Positions 1 through 6,952 are shown, counted from the first letter of the stretch. The stretch is 10,042 bases of DNA from an uncultured Lachnospiraceae bacterium (GCA_902782965.1 CACZPG010000026.1:1-10042); one strand, 5' to 3'. Notes: generated by a model not told the origin, from the sequence alone. Made by a program: numbers and translations.

Positions 1-417
1 AGTTTCATCAGCCGAAAGAGTTGTATCAAAGAATACTATCATCAGCTGTGAATCTCCCCTTATCAGACTCTCCTTCAAATTATCCGGAAGAAGATCTCGA
101 GGAACTGATTCGTCCAGGATTGATCCACACCAAAGGACCTTCTTAACATGATCGACCTCTCTGATCTTATCAGCCATCCTTTCGATGCTCTTGTCATCCA
201 TTCCCTCAACGACTACCATCGAGAAAGCTCCCGTGCCGAAGTCATCGGCAAGAATCTCCTGTCCCTTCATGGTTTCGATATCCTTAGGCAGATATGTCAG
301 AATATCGTAATTGGTTCTTGTGTGAAAATAACTGATGGCAGCCGGTATCATAAGCAGTACGGCCAGAATGATAATTAATATTCTTGCACGTACAACCGCG
401 CGACCAAATCTCTCCAT
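1..417 (-). CDS. MMPL/RND-family membrane transporter, N-terminal part (runs off the left edge)
   Basis: The first 139 codons of a membrane protein are present; the frame stays open to base 1, so the C-terminal part lies outside the window. ATG at 417-415 follows a good GGAGGG ribosome site. Residues about 9-29 form one hydrophobic helix (RILIIILAVLLMIPAAI), followed by a soluble stretch with TRTNYDILTYLP, 'DIETMKGQEIL' and 'DDFGTGAFSMVVVEGM'. This is the opening seen in MMPL-type transporters of Lachnospiraceae: helix 1, then the first extracytoplasmic loop. Full members of this family have about 12 helices and export lipids or drugs using the proton gradient; the substrate cannot be read from this fragment. 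The gene has its own promoter and is separated from the upstream hydrolase gene by a hairpin terminator. A nearby TetR gene (2178-2756) is a possible regulator, but no site proves it. The family call rests on recognition of the N-terminus only. Confidence 0.8.
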   Translation of the reverse strand, partial: MERFGRAVVRARILIIILAVLLMIPAAISYFHTRTNYDILTYLPKDIETMKGQEILADDFGTGAFSMVVVEGMDDKSIERMADKIREVDHVKKVLWCGSILDESVPRDLLPDNLKESLIRGDSQLMIVFFDTTLSADET

Positions 418-457
418 GTTATCCCTCCGTTTCTTATTTTCAAGATTTGCCCATAGG

Positions 458-466
458 ATAATATCA
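458..466 (-). promoter_or_regulatory. Extended -10 promoter of the MMPL transporter gene
   Basis: Read on the minus strand, TGATATTAT gives an extended -10 (TGn plus TATTAT). The predicted start is near 451, leaving a leader of about 34 nt that ends in the GGAGGG ribosome site. The -35 position holds only CTAATT or TCTAAT, which is weak; the TGn would compensate. A perfect 12-bp palindrome, AAAACCGGTTTT, fills the spacer just upstream (467-478). No transcription data are available. Confidence 0.5.
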
Positions 467-478
467 AAAACCGGTTTT
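467..478. promoter_or_regulatory. Palindrome AAAACCGGTTTT in the MMPL promoter spacer, candidate operator
   Basis: A perfect 12-bp dyad lies directly upstream of the TGn extended -10 of the transporter gene, where a bound repressor would block RNA polymerase. TetR proteins bind palindromes in this kind of position, and one is encoded 1.8 kb away. I do not find the same palindrome in front of that TetR gene, so the partner is unknown. Confidence 0.4.
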
Positions 479-514
479 GTAATTAGACACTCCCGTACTC
501 GTGCATATTTTTTT

Positions 515-534
515 GACAGAATCCGATATCTGTC
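515..534. repeat. Inverted repeat GACAGA-N8-TCTGTC upstream of the MMPL promoter
   Basis: Perfect 6-bp arms (515-520 and 529-534) separated by 8 bp give a 20-bp dyad about 65-85 bp upstream of the predicted transporter start. The size fits a dimeric regulator site, and the position would suit an activator better than a repressor. It has no oligo-T tract, so it is not a terminator. Function is unproven. Confidence 0.3.
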
Positions 535-601
535 GGGATATGACATCCGGAATGTGACACTTAAAATACAACGCCCGAAATATTTCTGAAAGTATGATAT
601 A

Positions 602-641
602 ACAAAAAGAAGACAGCCAAGATAATTCTCAACTGTCTTCT
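602..641 (-). terminator. Rho-independent terminator of the M23 hydrolase gene
   Basis: On the minus strand a perfect 9-bp stem AGAAGACAG / CTGTCTTCT (641-633 and 616-608) with a 16-nt loop is followed by TTTTTGTT. It sits 30 nt after the stop of the hydrolase gene at 671, and upstream of the transporter promoter, so it separates the two transcription units. Confidence 0.88.
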
Positions 642-670
642 GAATTTCTATTATTTTATTTTAGTTTATT

Positions 671-1954
671 CTACAGGTAACCCATTGGATCTACATATGC
701 GCCATTAACTCTGACAGCGAAATGGAGATGAGGACCTGTAGATACACCTGTACTTCCGGCATATCCGATAACCGTTCCTGCGGTTACATTTGCTCCAACG
801 CTTGTTCCGAAAGCAGACATATGCATATATAATGTTGAAAGACCATTTCCATGATCAATAATAACTGTATTTCCACCACCGCCGAAGTAACCTGTATAGG
901 AAACTACTCCGTCAGCAGCTGCTACGATTGGTGCTCCTGCTGCACATCCAATATCTACACCCTTATGAAATGTAGATGCACCAGCGATAGGCGCTACTCT
1001 CGGACCGAAACCTGATCCTATAGAATGTGATGACGGCATAGGCCATGTAAACTGTCCACCACCATAGGATGGCATTGTATTTACTGGCTGGGCTGCCGGC
1101 TGGGCATTAGTTCCGGATGCCGCTGCAGCTGCCGCTGCTGCCGCCGCCTGATCTGCTGCAGCTCTTGCTGCTGCTTCAGCTGCTGCTCTCGCTGCTCTTG
1201 CTGCAGCCTCTATTGCTGCTATCTGAGCATCCTGTTCAGCCTCTAAAGCTTCAAGTTCTTCAATGCTGACCTCAGTATCTGTTATCTCAGCACTGTATTC
1301 CTTAAGTGCCTGCTTCTTTCCATCCTGCATAACTCCGAGAGCCTGCTGTTCTTCCTCAGCCTCGGACTTAAGCTCACTAACCTGATAAAGGTTGTCTTCA
1401 ACATCTTTCTTTAATTCATCAATAGTCTGTTCGATCTCAAGAAGCTCTCCCAGCTGTTTCTGATCATAAGCAGAAACCTTATCTACATATTCAGCCTGAT
1501 TGTTCACTGTGGAATAATCCTGAACTGCAAGAAGCGCACTTATGTAAGTAGCATCTCCGTTCTCATACGCAAACTGAATTCTCTCCTTCATGCCGGAATA
1601 CTGCTTGGATTCCTGAATATATGCTTCCTGAAGACTATTCTCAACTACAGACACCTGCGTCTGAAGATCTATTTTCTTAGCTTCGAGATCCTTAATCTTG
1701 CCTTCATAACTCTGAATCTCTTCATCCAGTTTCTGGATCATATCCATAGTATCTTCCTTAGCCTGATTAAGCTGTTTCAATCTCTGTTGTGCCTGCTTCT
1801 TCTTCGCTGAAGTCTCTGCCTTCTTATCCTTAGCCTCTTCCAGTTCATCAGCATAAACCTGATAAGTATCTTGTGGAAGTTCAGGAATTACAGCTAAAGT
1901 CATGACTCCTATCAGCACTGCACTGATTATCTTTTTAATATCATTTCTTACCAT
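671..1954 (-). CDS. Secreted coiled-coil M23 peptidoglycan hydrolase (CwlO/PcsB-like architecture)
   Basis: A 427-residue secreted cell-wall endopeptidase. ATG at 1954 follows AAAGGA with 8 nt spacing. Residues 1-35 form a signal peptide with likely cleavage after VYA35. Residues about 37-240 are charged coiled coil, rich in Lys, Glu, Gln and Leu. Residues 246-279 are an Ala-rich linker with scattered Arg and Glu, ending in ten alanines. Residues about 300-427 are a LytM/M23 zinc peptidase domain. Visible metal and catalytic residues are H330 and D334 (HKGVD), H378 (MHM), and H409 and H411 (HLH), all intact. M23 enzymes cut peptide cross-links of peptidoglycan. In CwlO and PcsB the coiled coil holds the enzyme inactive until FtsEX in the membrane releases it; that control is inferred here from architecture, as no ftsEX lies in the window. 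The gene has its own promoter, a repeat array upstream of it, and a terminator downstream. Confidence 0.92.
   Translation of the reverse strand: MVRNDIKKIISAVLIGVMTLAVIPELPQDTYQVYADELEEAKDKKAETSAKKKQAQQRLKQLNQAKEDTMDMIQKLDEEIQSYEGKIKDLEAKKIDLQTQVSVVENSLQEAYIQESKQYSGMKERIQFAYENGDATYISALLAVQDYSTVNNQAEYVDKVSAYDQKQLGELLEIEQTIDELKKDVEDNLYQVSELKSEAEEEQQALGVMQDGKKQALKEYSAEITDTEVSIEELEALEAEQDAQIAAIEAAARAARAAAEAAARAAADQAAAAAAAAAASGTNAQPAAQPVNTMPSYGGGQFTWPMPSSHSIGSGFGPRVAPIAGASTFHKGVDIGCAAGAPIVAAADGVVSYTGYFGGGGNTVIIDHGNGLSTLYMHMSAFGTSVGANVTAGTVIGYAGSTGVSTGPHLHFAVRVNGAYVDPMGYL
1118..1219 (-). repeat. Ala-rich low-complexity segment inside the M23 gene
   Basis: Codons 246-279 encode almost only Ala with single Arg, Glu, Gln and Asp residues. 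All GCN codons are mixed, so this is a selected protein feature rather than a simple DNA repeat. It may extend the helix of the coiled coil or act as a spacer between the coiled coil and the catalytic domain. Confidence 0.7.
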
Positions 1955-2034
1955 TTATAATTCCTTTCGGTCACTTATGTCATGTTATGTATACCAAAAC
2001 ATAATTTTAATACATCAAATTTAATAATGCAAGT

Positions 2035-2063
2035 AATTTATCACACCATCCGATTCTAGTCAA
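2035..2063 (-). promoter_or_regulatory. Promoter of the M23 hydrolase gene
   Basis: On the minus strand TTGACT (2063-2058) and TAAATT (2040-2035) are separated by 17 bp, and TGA precedes the -10, making it an extended -10 as well. The start is expected near 2028, with a leader of about 73 nt. This lets the hydrolase be transcribed apart from the TetR gene upstream. Confidence 0.68.
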
Positions 2064-2075
2064 CCCTGAAACTAT

Positions 2076-2158
2076 TTTATGATAATCACTAAAACCAATT
2101 TATGAAAATCACCTGAAGCAAATTAAAATCACAGAAAATGCTTTATGATAATCATAAA
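2076..2158. repeat. Four phased copies of a TTTATGATAATCAC-like element upstream of the M23 promoter
   Basis: Copies end at 2089, 2112, 2132 and 2155: TTTATGATAATCAC, TTTATGAAAATCAC, a degenerate copy ending TAAAATCAC, and TTTATGATAATCAT. The steps are 23, 20 and 23 bp, roughly two helix turns, so all would face one side of the DNA. The copy furthest from the gene is a perfect 17-bp palindrome, TTTATGATAATCATAAA (2142-2158). The array begins 13 bp upstream of the -35 hexamer, a usual place for activator sites. No terminator for the TetR gene is visible in this stretch. Confidence 0.6.
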
Positions 2159-2177
2159 CAAAAATGTGTAATAGCCC

Positions 2178-2756
2178 CTATCTCTCGTCTATGAAGCCTT
2201 CTTCCCTTACATGTGTATATGCTGCTCTCTCACAGTGTGTCAGAAGCTCCCACAGATTTCCGACGATGTATTCCGGTTCCTCCTGCATGCCTCCGACAGC
2301 CCATTCAATTACGATTCCACAAACACCATAGGCAAAGAATCTGGATATAAATCTTCTCTGCTCATCCCGGACCTTGGAGCTCTCATCCAGTTCATCAATT
2401 GCCCTGATAAAGAGTGAACCGGCCTGCTCGATCATATATCTCTGAATATAATCCTCAGTATGATTGATGGTATTTATATAGAAACGCTTATCCGCCCTCA
2501 TAGCATCAAGTGTATCGATAAATTTCTCTCTCCAGTTCTCGAAACTGACATCCTGAAGGGTTGCCTCCAGCAGTTCAGTCTGATATATCCATTCAAGAAG
2601 CGCGAACTTATCTACAAAATGATAATAGAAGGTCTGACGGTTAATCCCACATTTCTCGGAAATGTCCTTAACGGAAATCTTATCGAAGGACTTCTCCTTT
2701 GTGAGACTCTTAAGACTGTCAGCTATAGCTTTCTTTGTGATAAGTGATTCTGCCAT
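2178..2756 (-). CDS. TetR/AcrR-family transcriptional regulator (DhaS-like)
   Basis: A 192-residue DNA-binding regulator of usual TetR length. ATG at 2756 follows CGGAGGG. The N-terminal helix-turn-helix spans about residues 8-60, with the characteristic run DKISVKDISEKCGINRQTFY followed by YHFVDKFALLEWIY; the recognition helix is near NRQTFYYHF. The C-terminal ligand/dimer domain (residues about 65-192) resembles the TetR_C domain of DhaS-type proteins, a group that includes the activator of dihydroxyacetone kinase genes. No dha genes are present here, so that function should not be carried over. The gene is divergent from the LemA gene across a 53-bp inverted repeat, which makes self-control and joint control of LemA a reasonable inference. 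The hydrolase and transporter genes downstream are further possible targets. Confidence 0.88.
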   Translation of the reverse strand: MAESLITKKAIADSLKSLTKEKSFDKISVKDISEKCGINRQTFYYHFVDKFALLEWIYQTELLEATLQDVSFENWREKFIDTLDAMRADKRFYINTINHTEDYIQRYMIEQAGSLFIRAIDELDESSKVRDEQRRFISRFFAYGVCGIVIEWAVGGMQEEPEYIVGNLWELLTHCERAAYTHVREEGFIDER

Positions 2757-2791
2757 ATGCCCTCCGAAATCCTTTATTCTTTTACGTAAAT

Positions 2792-2844
2792 CTTATTGTA
2801 ACATAATTTTTATTTAAAATAAAATAAAATTGTGCTACAATAAG
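2792..2844. promoter_or_regulatory. 53-bp inverted repeat carrying symmetric divergent promoters (TetR gene / LemA gene)
   Basis: The 19-bp arms 2792-2810 and 2826-2844 match at 17 of 19 positions as inverted copies; the outer 9 bp (CTTATTGTA and TACAATAAG) are perfect. Each arm contains an extended -10 reading outward: TGTTACAAT on minus (2803-2795) toward the TetR gene, and TGCTACAAT on plus (2833-2841) toward the LemA gene. Starts near 2788 and 2848 give leaders of about 31 and 85 nt. Both -35 zones fall in the AT-rich centre and overlap, and neither has a good hexamer. The dyad is also a candidate operator for the TetR protein. Confidence 0.6.
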
Positions 2845-2932
2845 TAATTGTTAATAAACATTTAAAACTAGTCTGGTTATTTTCAGTATTCTATGTATTG
2901 CTGAATTTCAGTTTATAAATGTGGAGGGGAAA

Positions 2933-3469
2933 ATGGGACCCGCAGGAATTATTGTACTTGGATTCATAATTATATTTGGTTATGTATTCATTCATACAAC
3001 TAATAAAATTAACAGACTTGAGATAGAAGCCCGTGACAGAGGAGCCGAGATTGATTCCGGTTTATGGGACAGATCCTTCAGGCTTTCCAAGATCACCGAT
3101 CTTCTGAATACCAAGGGTATTGAGAACGATATCGAAAGTCCGAATATTAATGAACTGGCCATTGGTTCATCCGCCGCTATCCAGGCCGCAAAAGCCGAGA
3201 ATCTTGATAAGCAGGATCTTAAGGTCAGAGAAATACTTAAAGAGCATCCGGAGTTGATGAAAAATGAAGAATTCAGAACTGAACTCGACAAATTCAACAA
3301 GGCCAGAGACGATATGTTCAGATACAGCCTATCCTACAACAAAAGCGTCAATGCCTACAACAGCTACATTTCCGGATTTCCGGCAAATGTGATATCTATC
3401 TTCAATAAGAAGAGCGACAAAATGATCTTCGGTTATGTATTCGCAGATCTCGATAATAAAGTATTGTAA
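2933..3469 (+). CDS. LemA-family membrane protein
   Basis: A small 178-residue protein. A GTG at 2921 is in frame, but that codon lies beside the GGAGGGG ribosome site (2923-2929), so ATG 2933 is the better start. Residues 3-22 form one membrane helix (IIVLGFIIIFGYVFI). The rest is helical and charged. The C-terminal part has the LemA hallmarks: two YN pairs (135-136, 142-143) in the pattern YNKSVNAYN, followed by FP (149-150) and a Phe-rich end. The N-terminal LemA motif is degenerate (INRLEIEARDRGAEID). LemA proteins are single-pass proteins with a helical-bundle domain on the outer face; their biochemical role is not settled. It shares a control region with the TetR gene, so it may be part of an envelope response controlled by that regulator (inference). 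Confidence 0.78.
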   Translation: MGPAGIIVLGFIIIFGYVFIHTTNKINRLEIEARDRGAEIDSGLWDRSFRLSKITDLLNTKGIENDIESPNINELAIGSSAAIQAAKAENLDKQDLKVREILKEHPELMKNEEFRTELDKFNKARDDMFRYSLSYNKSVNAYNSYISGFPANVISIFNKKSDKMIFGYVFADLDNKVL

Positions 3470-3505
3470 ATAGCGAAACATCACATATAACAAAGTATTA
3501 AATCT

Positions 3506-3551
3506 AAAGAACTGACAGCTGAGTATTAATACCCAACTGTCAGTTCTTTTT
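3506..3551. terminator. Bidirectional rho-independent terminator between convergent genes
   Basis: A perfect 13-bp stem, AAAGAACTGACAG (3506-3518) and its complement (3537-3549), surrounds a loop that holds a further palindrome, GTATTAATAC. A T-run follows on the plus strand (to 3551) and an A-rich run precedes the stem, giving U-tracts in both directions. It ends the LemA transcript (stop at 3469) and the HD-GYP transcript from the other side (stop at 3569). Confidence 0.9.
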
Positions 3552-3568
3552 ATGGGGAAGGATCAAAA

Positions 3569-6500
3569 TTACTCATCAGAATTCTTCTCCTCAGCTTTAT
3601 CAAACTTCTTATGAATATTATTGATATCCTCGGTTGTTCCGCCGCCATCATCATCAGGCGCCCTGAACTCACCCTTATCGACAAGTCTGAGGAATGCATC
3701 TACAACATCTGCTTCAAGCTGAGTACCGGATACTTCCTTTATAATGGACACAGCCTTCTCGAAGTTCATTCTCTTTCTGTACGGACGGTCTGAGTACATC
3801 GCATCAAATGTATCTGCCACAGCGATTATCTGAGCAACTCTTGGTATCTCGTCACCCTTAAGTCCCTTAGGATAACCTTTTCCGTCAGGTCTCTCATGAT
3901 GGGCACCGGCACCGATTGCAAGTTCCGGCATGATACTTATATCCTTAAGAACCTTATATCCCTGAGCCGAATGTGATTTGATTATATTGAACTCCCTGTC
4001 AGTAAGCTTGCCCGGCTTATTAAGTACTTCAGGAGGTATTCCGATTTTTCCAATATCATGAAGAAGACCGATATTATAATATTTCTCTACCGTCTCTTCA
4101 TCATAACCCAGTTCTTTTGTAAGCATTGCCGTATACTCAGCCACTCTGGTTGAATGACCATTGGTATACTTATCCTTCATATCGATGGTCTTGGCGAAGG
4201 CTTCTATCATCTCTCTGATGAATATCTTATTCTCCTGCTCTTTCTTCCGCAGAGCTTTGGTCTTTCTCTGAACATAGAAGAATACGATTGCCGCAATAAT
4301 AGCAAGTCCTATGAAGCCCATCAGAAGCTTGAACCATAGTTTCTCATAAATAGCCTTGGTCTTCTCAATTTCGATGGCTACTTCATTATCTCCTTCTCCC
4401 AGGGAAGTCTGAAGATGAATAACAAATTCATATTTACCACCATCAAGATTTGTGTATACAACCGGCTCCAGATCAGTCCGGTCTACAGTAATAGTATCCT
4501 TATCAAAGCCTTCAAGATGATAGGTAACCTTAGGATTCATCAGAGAATAAGTATATACGTAGCTGTATATCGTCACCCTGGAAACATTTGAAGGAATTGT
4601 TATCTTGCCATAATCATCTGCGTAGATAAACTCACCGTCTGCATCAACAAAAGGAACTGCTACCTTTACATTGCTTACATTTTCTTCAGTATTATCAATA
4701 TTTACCTTCGCAACTCCGGCGCCTCCGGAAATATACAGATTTCCGTCACCACTGAGATAACTGTAGGAATTTGCTGTGGTTATGTAGGGTACTCCGTTAT
4801 CTCTGCTGTAATATACAGGAGAAATATCTTCATTCTCGATAAGTTCATCAGTAGATACTACATAAATACCGTTACTGCTGAGTATCCACATTTTTCCGTC
4901 CTTATTCTCATACATATCGAAATTATTGGAATAAGGAAATTTCTTAATGGTCGTTATCTTGCCATCCTTCATATAGGCAAGAGAATTACTGGTGATTATC
5001 CAAAACAGATCTCTGAGTGTATCCTTCTTGATTCTCATTACAACTTCTGAGCTGAGGCCTTCATCAGCACCCAAGTTACTTATCTTGTTTCCGCTGAGAA
5101 CATATATTCCGTTTCCGTCGGAACCCAGATAAATGTCTCCGTTATCGCCTTCACATACGGTAAGAATTTCGTCATTGCTGAGTCCGCTGTCCTCATCATA
5201 GACATCAATTATCTTGTCATCCCGAATCAGAACAAGACCACCACTGCAGGCTGCCATTATGGTACCATCAGATTTCTCACTGACTACTCTGACTCTTTCA
5301 GATGGCATACCATCATTCGAAGTAAAGGTCTTAACCTTTCCTTCATCATATTCAACAAGTCCAAGAGGACTGTAGGTTGAGAACCAGAGCTTACCTTTCG
5401 AATCCTTGATAATGGATCGAATTCTGATATCTTTGAAAAGCTCCAGGAGATCCTTGGTATCCTTATATTCTTCAAGAGGAGTATCTACACTTTTTATTGG
5501 AAGACTATCCAGTTCCTTTGACTTGTCTACAGCAATCAGACCGGAGTCCGTACCTATAAATAATTTGTCCTCACTGATGCAGGTGGAGTTTACGACAAAT
5601 TTATCAAGATCATATCTGAAGCTGAGATCCTCAAACTGATTCGGAACTATCTTCATTACACCCTGTCTTGAAGATACGAACCATACATTGCCTTCATAAT
5701 CTGCCATCATGCGGTCAACAGAATTATTAATCGGAACATTATCAACTGTCTGGAATTTTCCGTCTTTAAGGATTCCGATTCCCTTCTCGGATGTGATCCA
5801 CAGCTGGTCATCGAAATGTTCTATTGAGTTAATACTGCTCAGCGGAGACACATCTATCTCCTTGAATTTGGATAAATCATCTCCAAGATGGCCATAATAG
5901 ATAATGGATTTCTCAGTTCCGAGATATATATTCTCCGGGTTTTCCGGATCCGGAAGTATTGTAGAAATAACTCCCGTACCCATTTTGTTTCCGTCATAGA
6001 ATTCAGTTACCTTCTGATCCTTTATAATGAAGACTGCACCCGAAAGTGTATTTCCATAAACCAGTCCATTGCTGTCCTTCCTAAGTTCCTGAATATATTC
6101 TCCGTTGATCTGGCTTTCATCAATGGCATGCAGCTGCATATCATTATCAATCATTCCCAGACCATTGGTGGTGGCAATAAATATATTTCCATCATCATCT
6201 TCAACAATAGCTCTGATGGAAGAAGACTTGAGGCCCTCGACATGATTAAACATCTGAACCTCGCCCTTCTGCATAACAGCCACACCACTGTCATTGGTTC
6301 CTATCCAGAGTCTGTCCTTACTGTCAACATAAAGGCTTACAACGCTGGCGATTCCTGTAGTGGAATCTATTCTTTCGAAAGTATTACCATCGTATCTGAT
6401 AAGTCCGCTGTAGCTTCCGATCCATATAAAGCCTTCATCAGTCTCCGCAATAGCATTAGCCTCGGAAGTAGGAAGACCATTGGTATTATCATAGAGAACA

Positions 6501-6757
6501 GCCGAATAGCCCTCTCCACCAACCGGATCAACCGCCAGATCCTCGTAATCTCCTCCGGATACTGACTCTGCATGAACCTGCAGAGCACCACCATTCTTTA
6601 ATCCTTCATAATATTCAGAAAATGTATATCCGCCTTTTACTGCCGAACAATTTCCTGATATGCATAAAGAAAGCGCAAGAAGGGAGCCTATAATAAAGGG
6701 CTTCTTTCCTACGCCTTTTCTGATTTTACTGATTCTTTTCTCTTCAAGTCTTATCAT
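3569..6757 (-). CDS. Transmembrane sensor: double propeller, Y_Y_Y domain, HD-GYP c-di-GMP phosphodiesterase
   Basis: A 1062-residue one-component sensor. ATG 6757 is preferred because GTGGGGA lies just upstream; an in-frame ATG at 6772 would add five residues but has no ribosome site. Residues about 19-36 form a signal/anchor helix. Residues about 86-692 hold roughly 14 Reg_prop-like blades (for example GFIWIGSYSGLIRYDG, RLWIGTNDSG, GDIYLGSDGNGIYVL), enough for two seven-bladed propellers outside the cell. A Y_Y_Y domain follows at about 735-790, then one membrane helix at about 807-829 and a cytoplasmic HD-GYP domain at about 860-1030. Metal and signature residues are intact: H868, H900-D901 with K904 (HDIGKIGIP), H929, H953-H954 (HHERPDGKGYP, GYP at 961-963) and D982. 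HD-GYP enzymes hydrolyse c-di-GMP. The sensor layout is that of Bacteroides hybrid two-component systems, with HD-GYP replacing the kinase. The ligand is unknown; sugars are a guess by analogy. Confidence 0.92.
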   Translation of the reverse strand: MIRLEEKRISKIRKGVGKKPFIIGSLLALSLCISGNCSAVKGGYTFSEYYEGLKNGGALQVHAESVSGGDYEDLAVDPVGGEGYSAVLYDNTNGLPTSEANAIAETDEGFIWIGSYSGLIRYDGNTFERIDSTTGIASVVSLYVDSKDRLWIGTNDSGVAVMQKGEVQMFNHVEGLKSSSIRAIVEDDDGNIFIATTNGLGMIDNDMQLHAIDESQINGEYIQELRKDSNGLVYGNTLSGAVFIIKDQKVTEFYDGNKMGTGVISTILPDPENPENIYLGTEKSIIYYGHLGDDLSKFKEIDVSPLSSINSIEHFDDQLWITSEKGIGILKDGKFQTVDNVPINNSVDRMMADYEGNVWFVSSRQGVMKIVPNQFEDLSFRYDLDKFVVNSTCISEDKLFIGTDSGLIAVDKSKELDSLPIKSVDTPLEEYKDTKDLLELFKDIRIRSIIKDSKGKLWFSTYSPLGLVEYDEGKVKTFTSNDGMPSERVRVVSEKSDGTIMAACSGGLVLIRDDKIIDVYDEDSGLSNDEILTVCEGDNGDIYLGSDGNGIYVLSGNKISNLGADEGLSSEVVMRIKKDTLRDLFWIITSNSLAYMKDGKITTIKKFPYSNNFDMYENKDGKMWILSSNGIYVVSTDELIENEDISPVYYSRDNGVPYITTANSYSYLSGDGNLYISGGAGVAKVNIDNTEENVSNVKVAVPFVDADGEFIYADDYGKITIPSNVSRVTIYSYVYTYSLMNPKVTYHLEGFDKDTITVDRTDLEPVVYTNLDGGKYEFVIHLQTSLGEGDNEVAIEIEKTKAIYEKLWFKLLMGFIGLAIIAAIVFFYVQRKTKALRKKEQENKIFIREMIEAFAKTIDMKDKYTNGHSTRVAEYTAMLTKELGYDEETVEKYYNIGLLHDIGKIGIPPEVLNKPGKLTDREFNIIKSHSAQGYKVLKDISIMPELAIGAGAHHERPDGKGYPKGLKGDEIPRVAQIIAVADTFDAMYSDRPYRKRMNFEKAVSIIKEVSGTQLEADVVDAFLRLVDKGEFRAPDDDGGGTTEDINNIHKKFDKAEEKNSDE

Positions 6758-6873
6758 GATAATTCCCCACATTAAATATCTAAATATTCAGTCCCAAAAA
6801 GAATCCTTATAAAAATGGATTTCCAATATAAATCTATAAAATCTGTAAAAATTTAAACTAAAACTTGAACTAA

Positions 6874-6903
6874 ATTATACTATACTTTCATCTGCATGGT
6901 CAA
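6874..6903 (-). promoter_or_regulatory. Promoter of the propeller-HD-GYP gene
   Basis: On the minus strand TTGACC (6903-6898) and a perfect TATAAT (6879-6874) are separated by 18 bp. The start is expected near 6867, with a leader of about 110 nt that has no obvious riboswitch or hairpin. It indicates that this gene can be transcribed apart from the CapA gene upstream. I see no terminator after the CapA stop, so read-through is also possible. Confidence 0.72.
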
Positions 6904-6915
6904 AAGTTTTATTAT

Positions 6916-6952
6916 TAATTCCATGGTCCATAATTCCCCGATTTATAATTCC
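6916..6952. repeat. Three TAATTCC direct repeats at exact 15-bp spacing upstream of the HD-GYP promoter
   Basis: TAATTCC occurs at 6916-6922, 6931-6937 and 6946-6952, on the plus strand (GGAATTA on the coding strand). The array starts 13 bp upstream of the -35 hexamer and ends at the stop codon of the CapA gene. It could be a regulator-binding array; a 15-bp period is 1.5 helix turns, so adjacent copies alternate faces. The sequence is short and AT-rich, so chance is not excluded. Confidence 0.35.

Noticed and set aside
2142..2158. The 17-bp palindrome as a Fur box or terminator
   Set aside because: TTTATGATAATCATAAA shares GATAAT with Fur sites but does not fit the 7-1-7 consensus. It has no loop or T-run for a terminator. 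It fits better as one member of the phased array.
1955..2177. WalR boxes upstream of the M23 gene
   Set aside because: I looked for TGTWAH-N5-TGTWAH on both strands, as expected for a CwlO-like gene, and found none.
2178..2756. Assigning the TetR gene as dhaS
   Set aside because: Sequence style fits that subgroup, but there are no dihydroxyacetone kinase genes in the window and many paralogues share this fold.
2921..2932. GTG start at 2921 for the LemA gene
   Set aside because: Using it would place the GGAGGGG ribosome site inside the coding region. ATG 2933 sits 5 nt after GGAGG and directly begins the membrane helix.
5888..6565. Open frame of 225 codons on the plus strand, antisense to the propeller gene
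   Set aside because: The minus-strand frame here encodes clear propeller blades. The plus-strand product has no recognisable domain and no good ribosome site, and long antisense frames are common opposite such genes.
6875..6931. 18-codon open frame (minus) behind GGGGAATT in front of the HD-GYP gene
   Set aside because: It spans the -35 and -10 elements of a strong promoter and ends inside TATAAT, so it would not be on the transcript that starts there. Its SD-like GGGGAATT is also part of the TAATTCC repeats.
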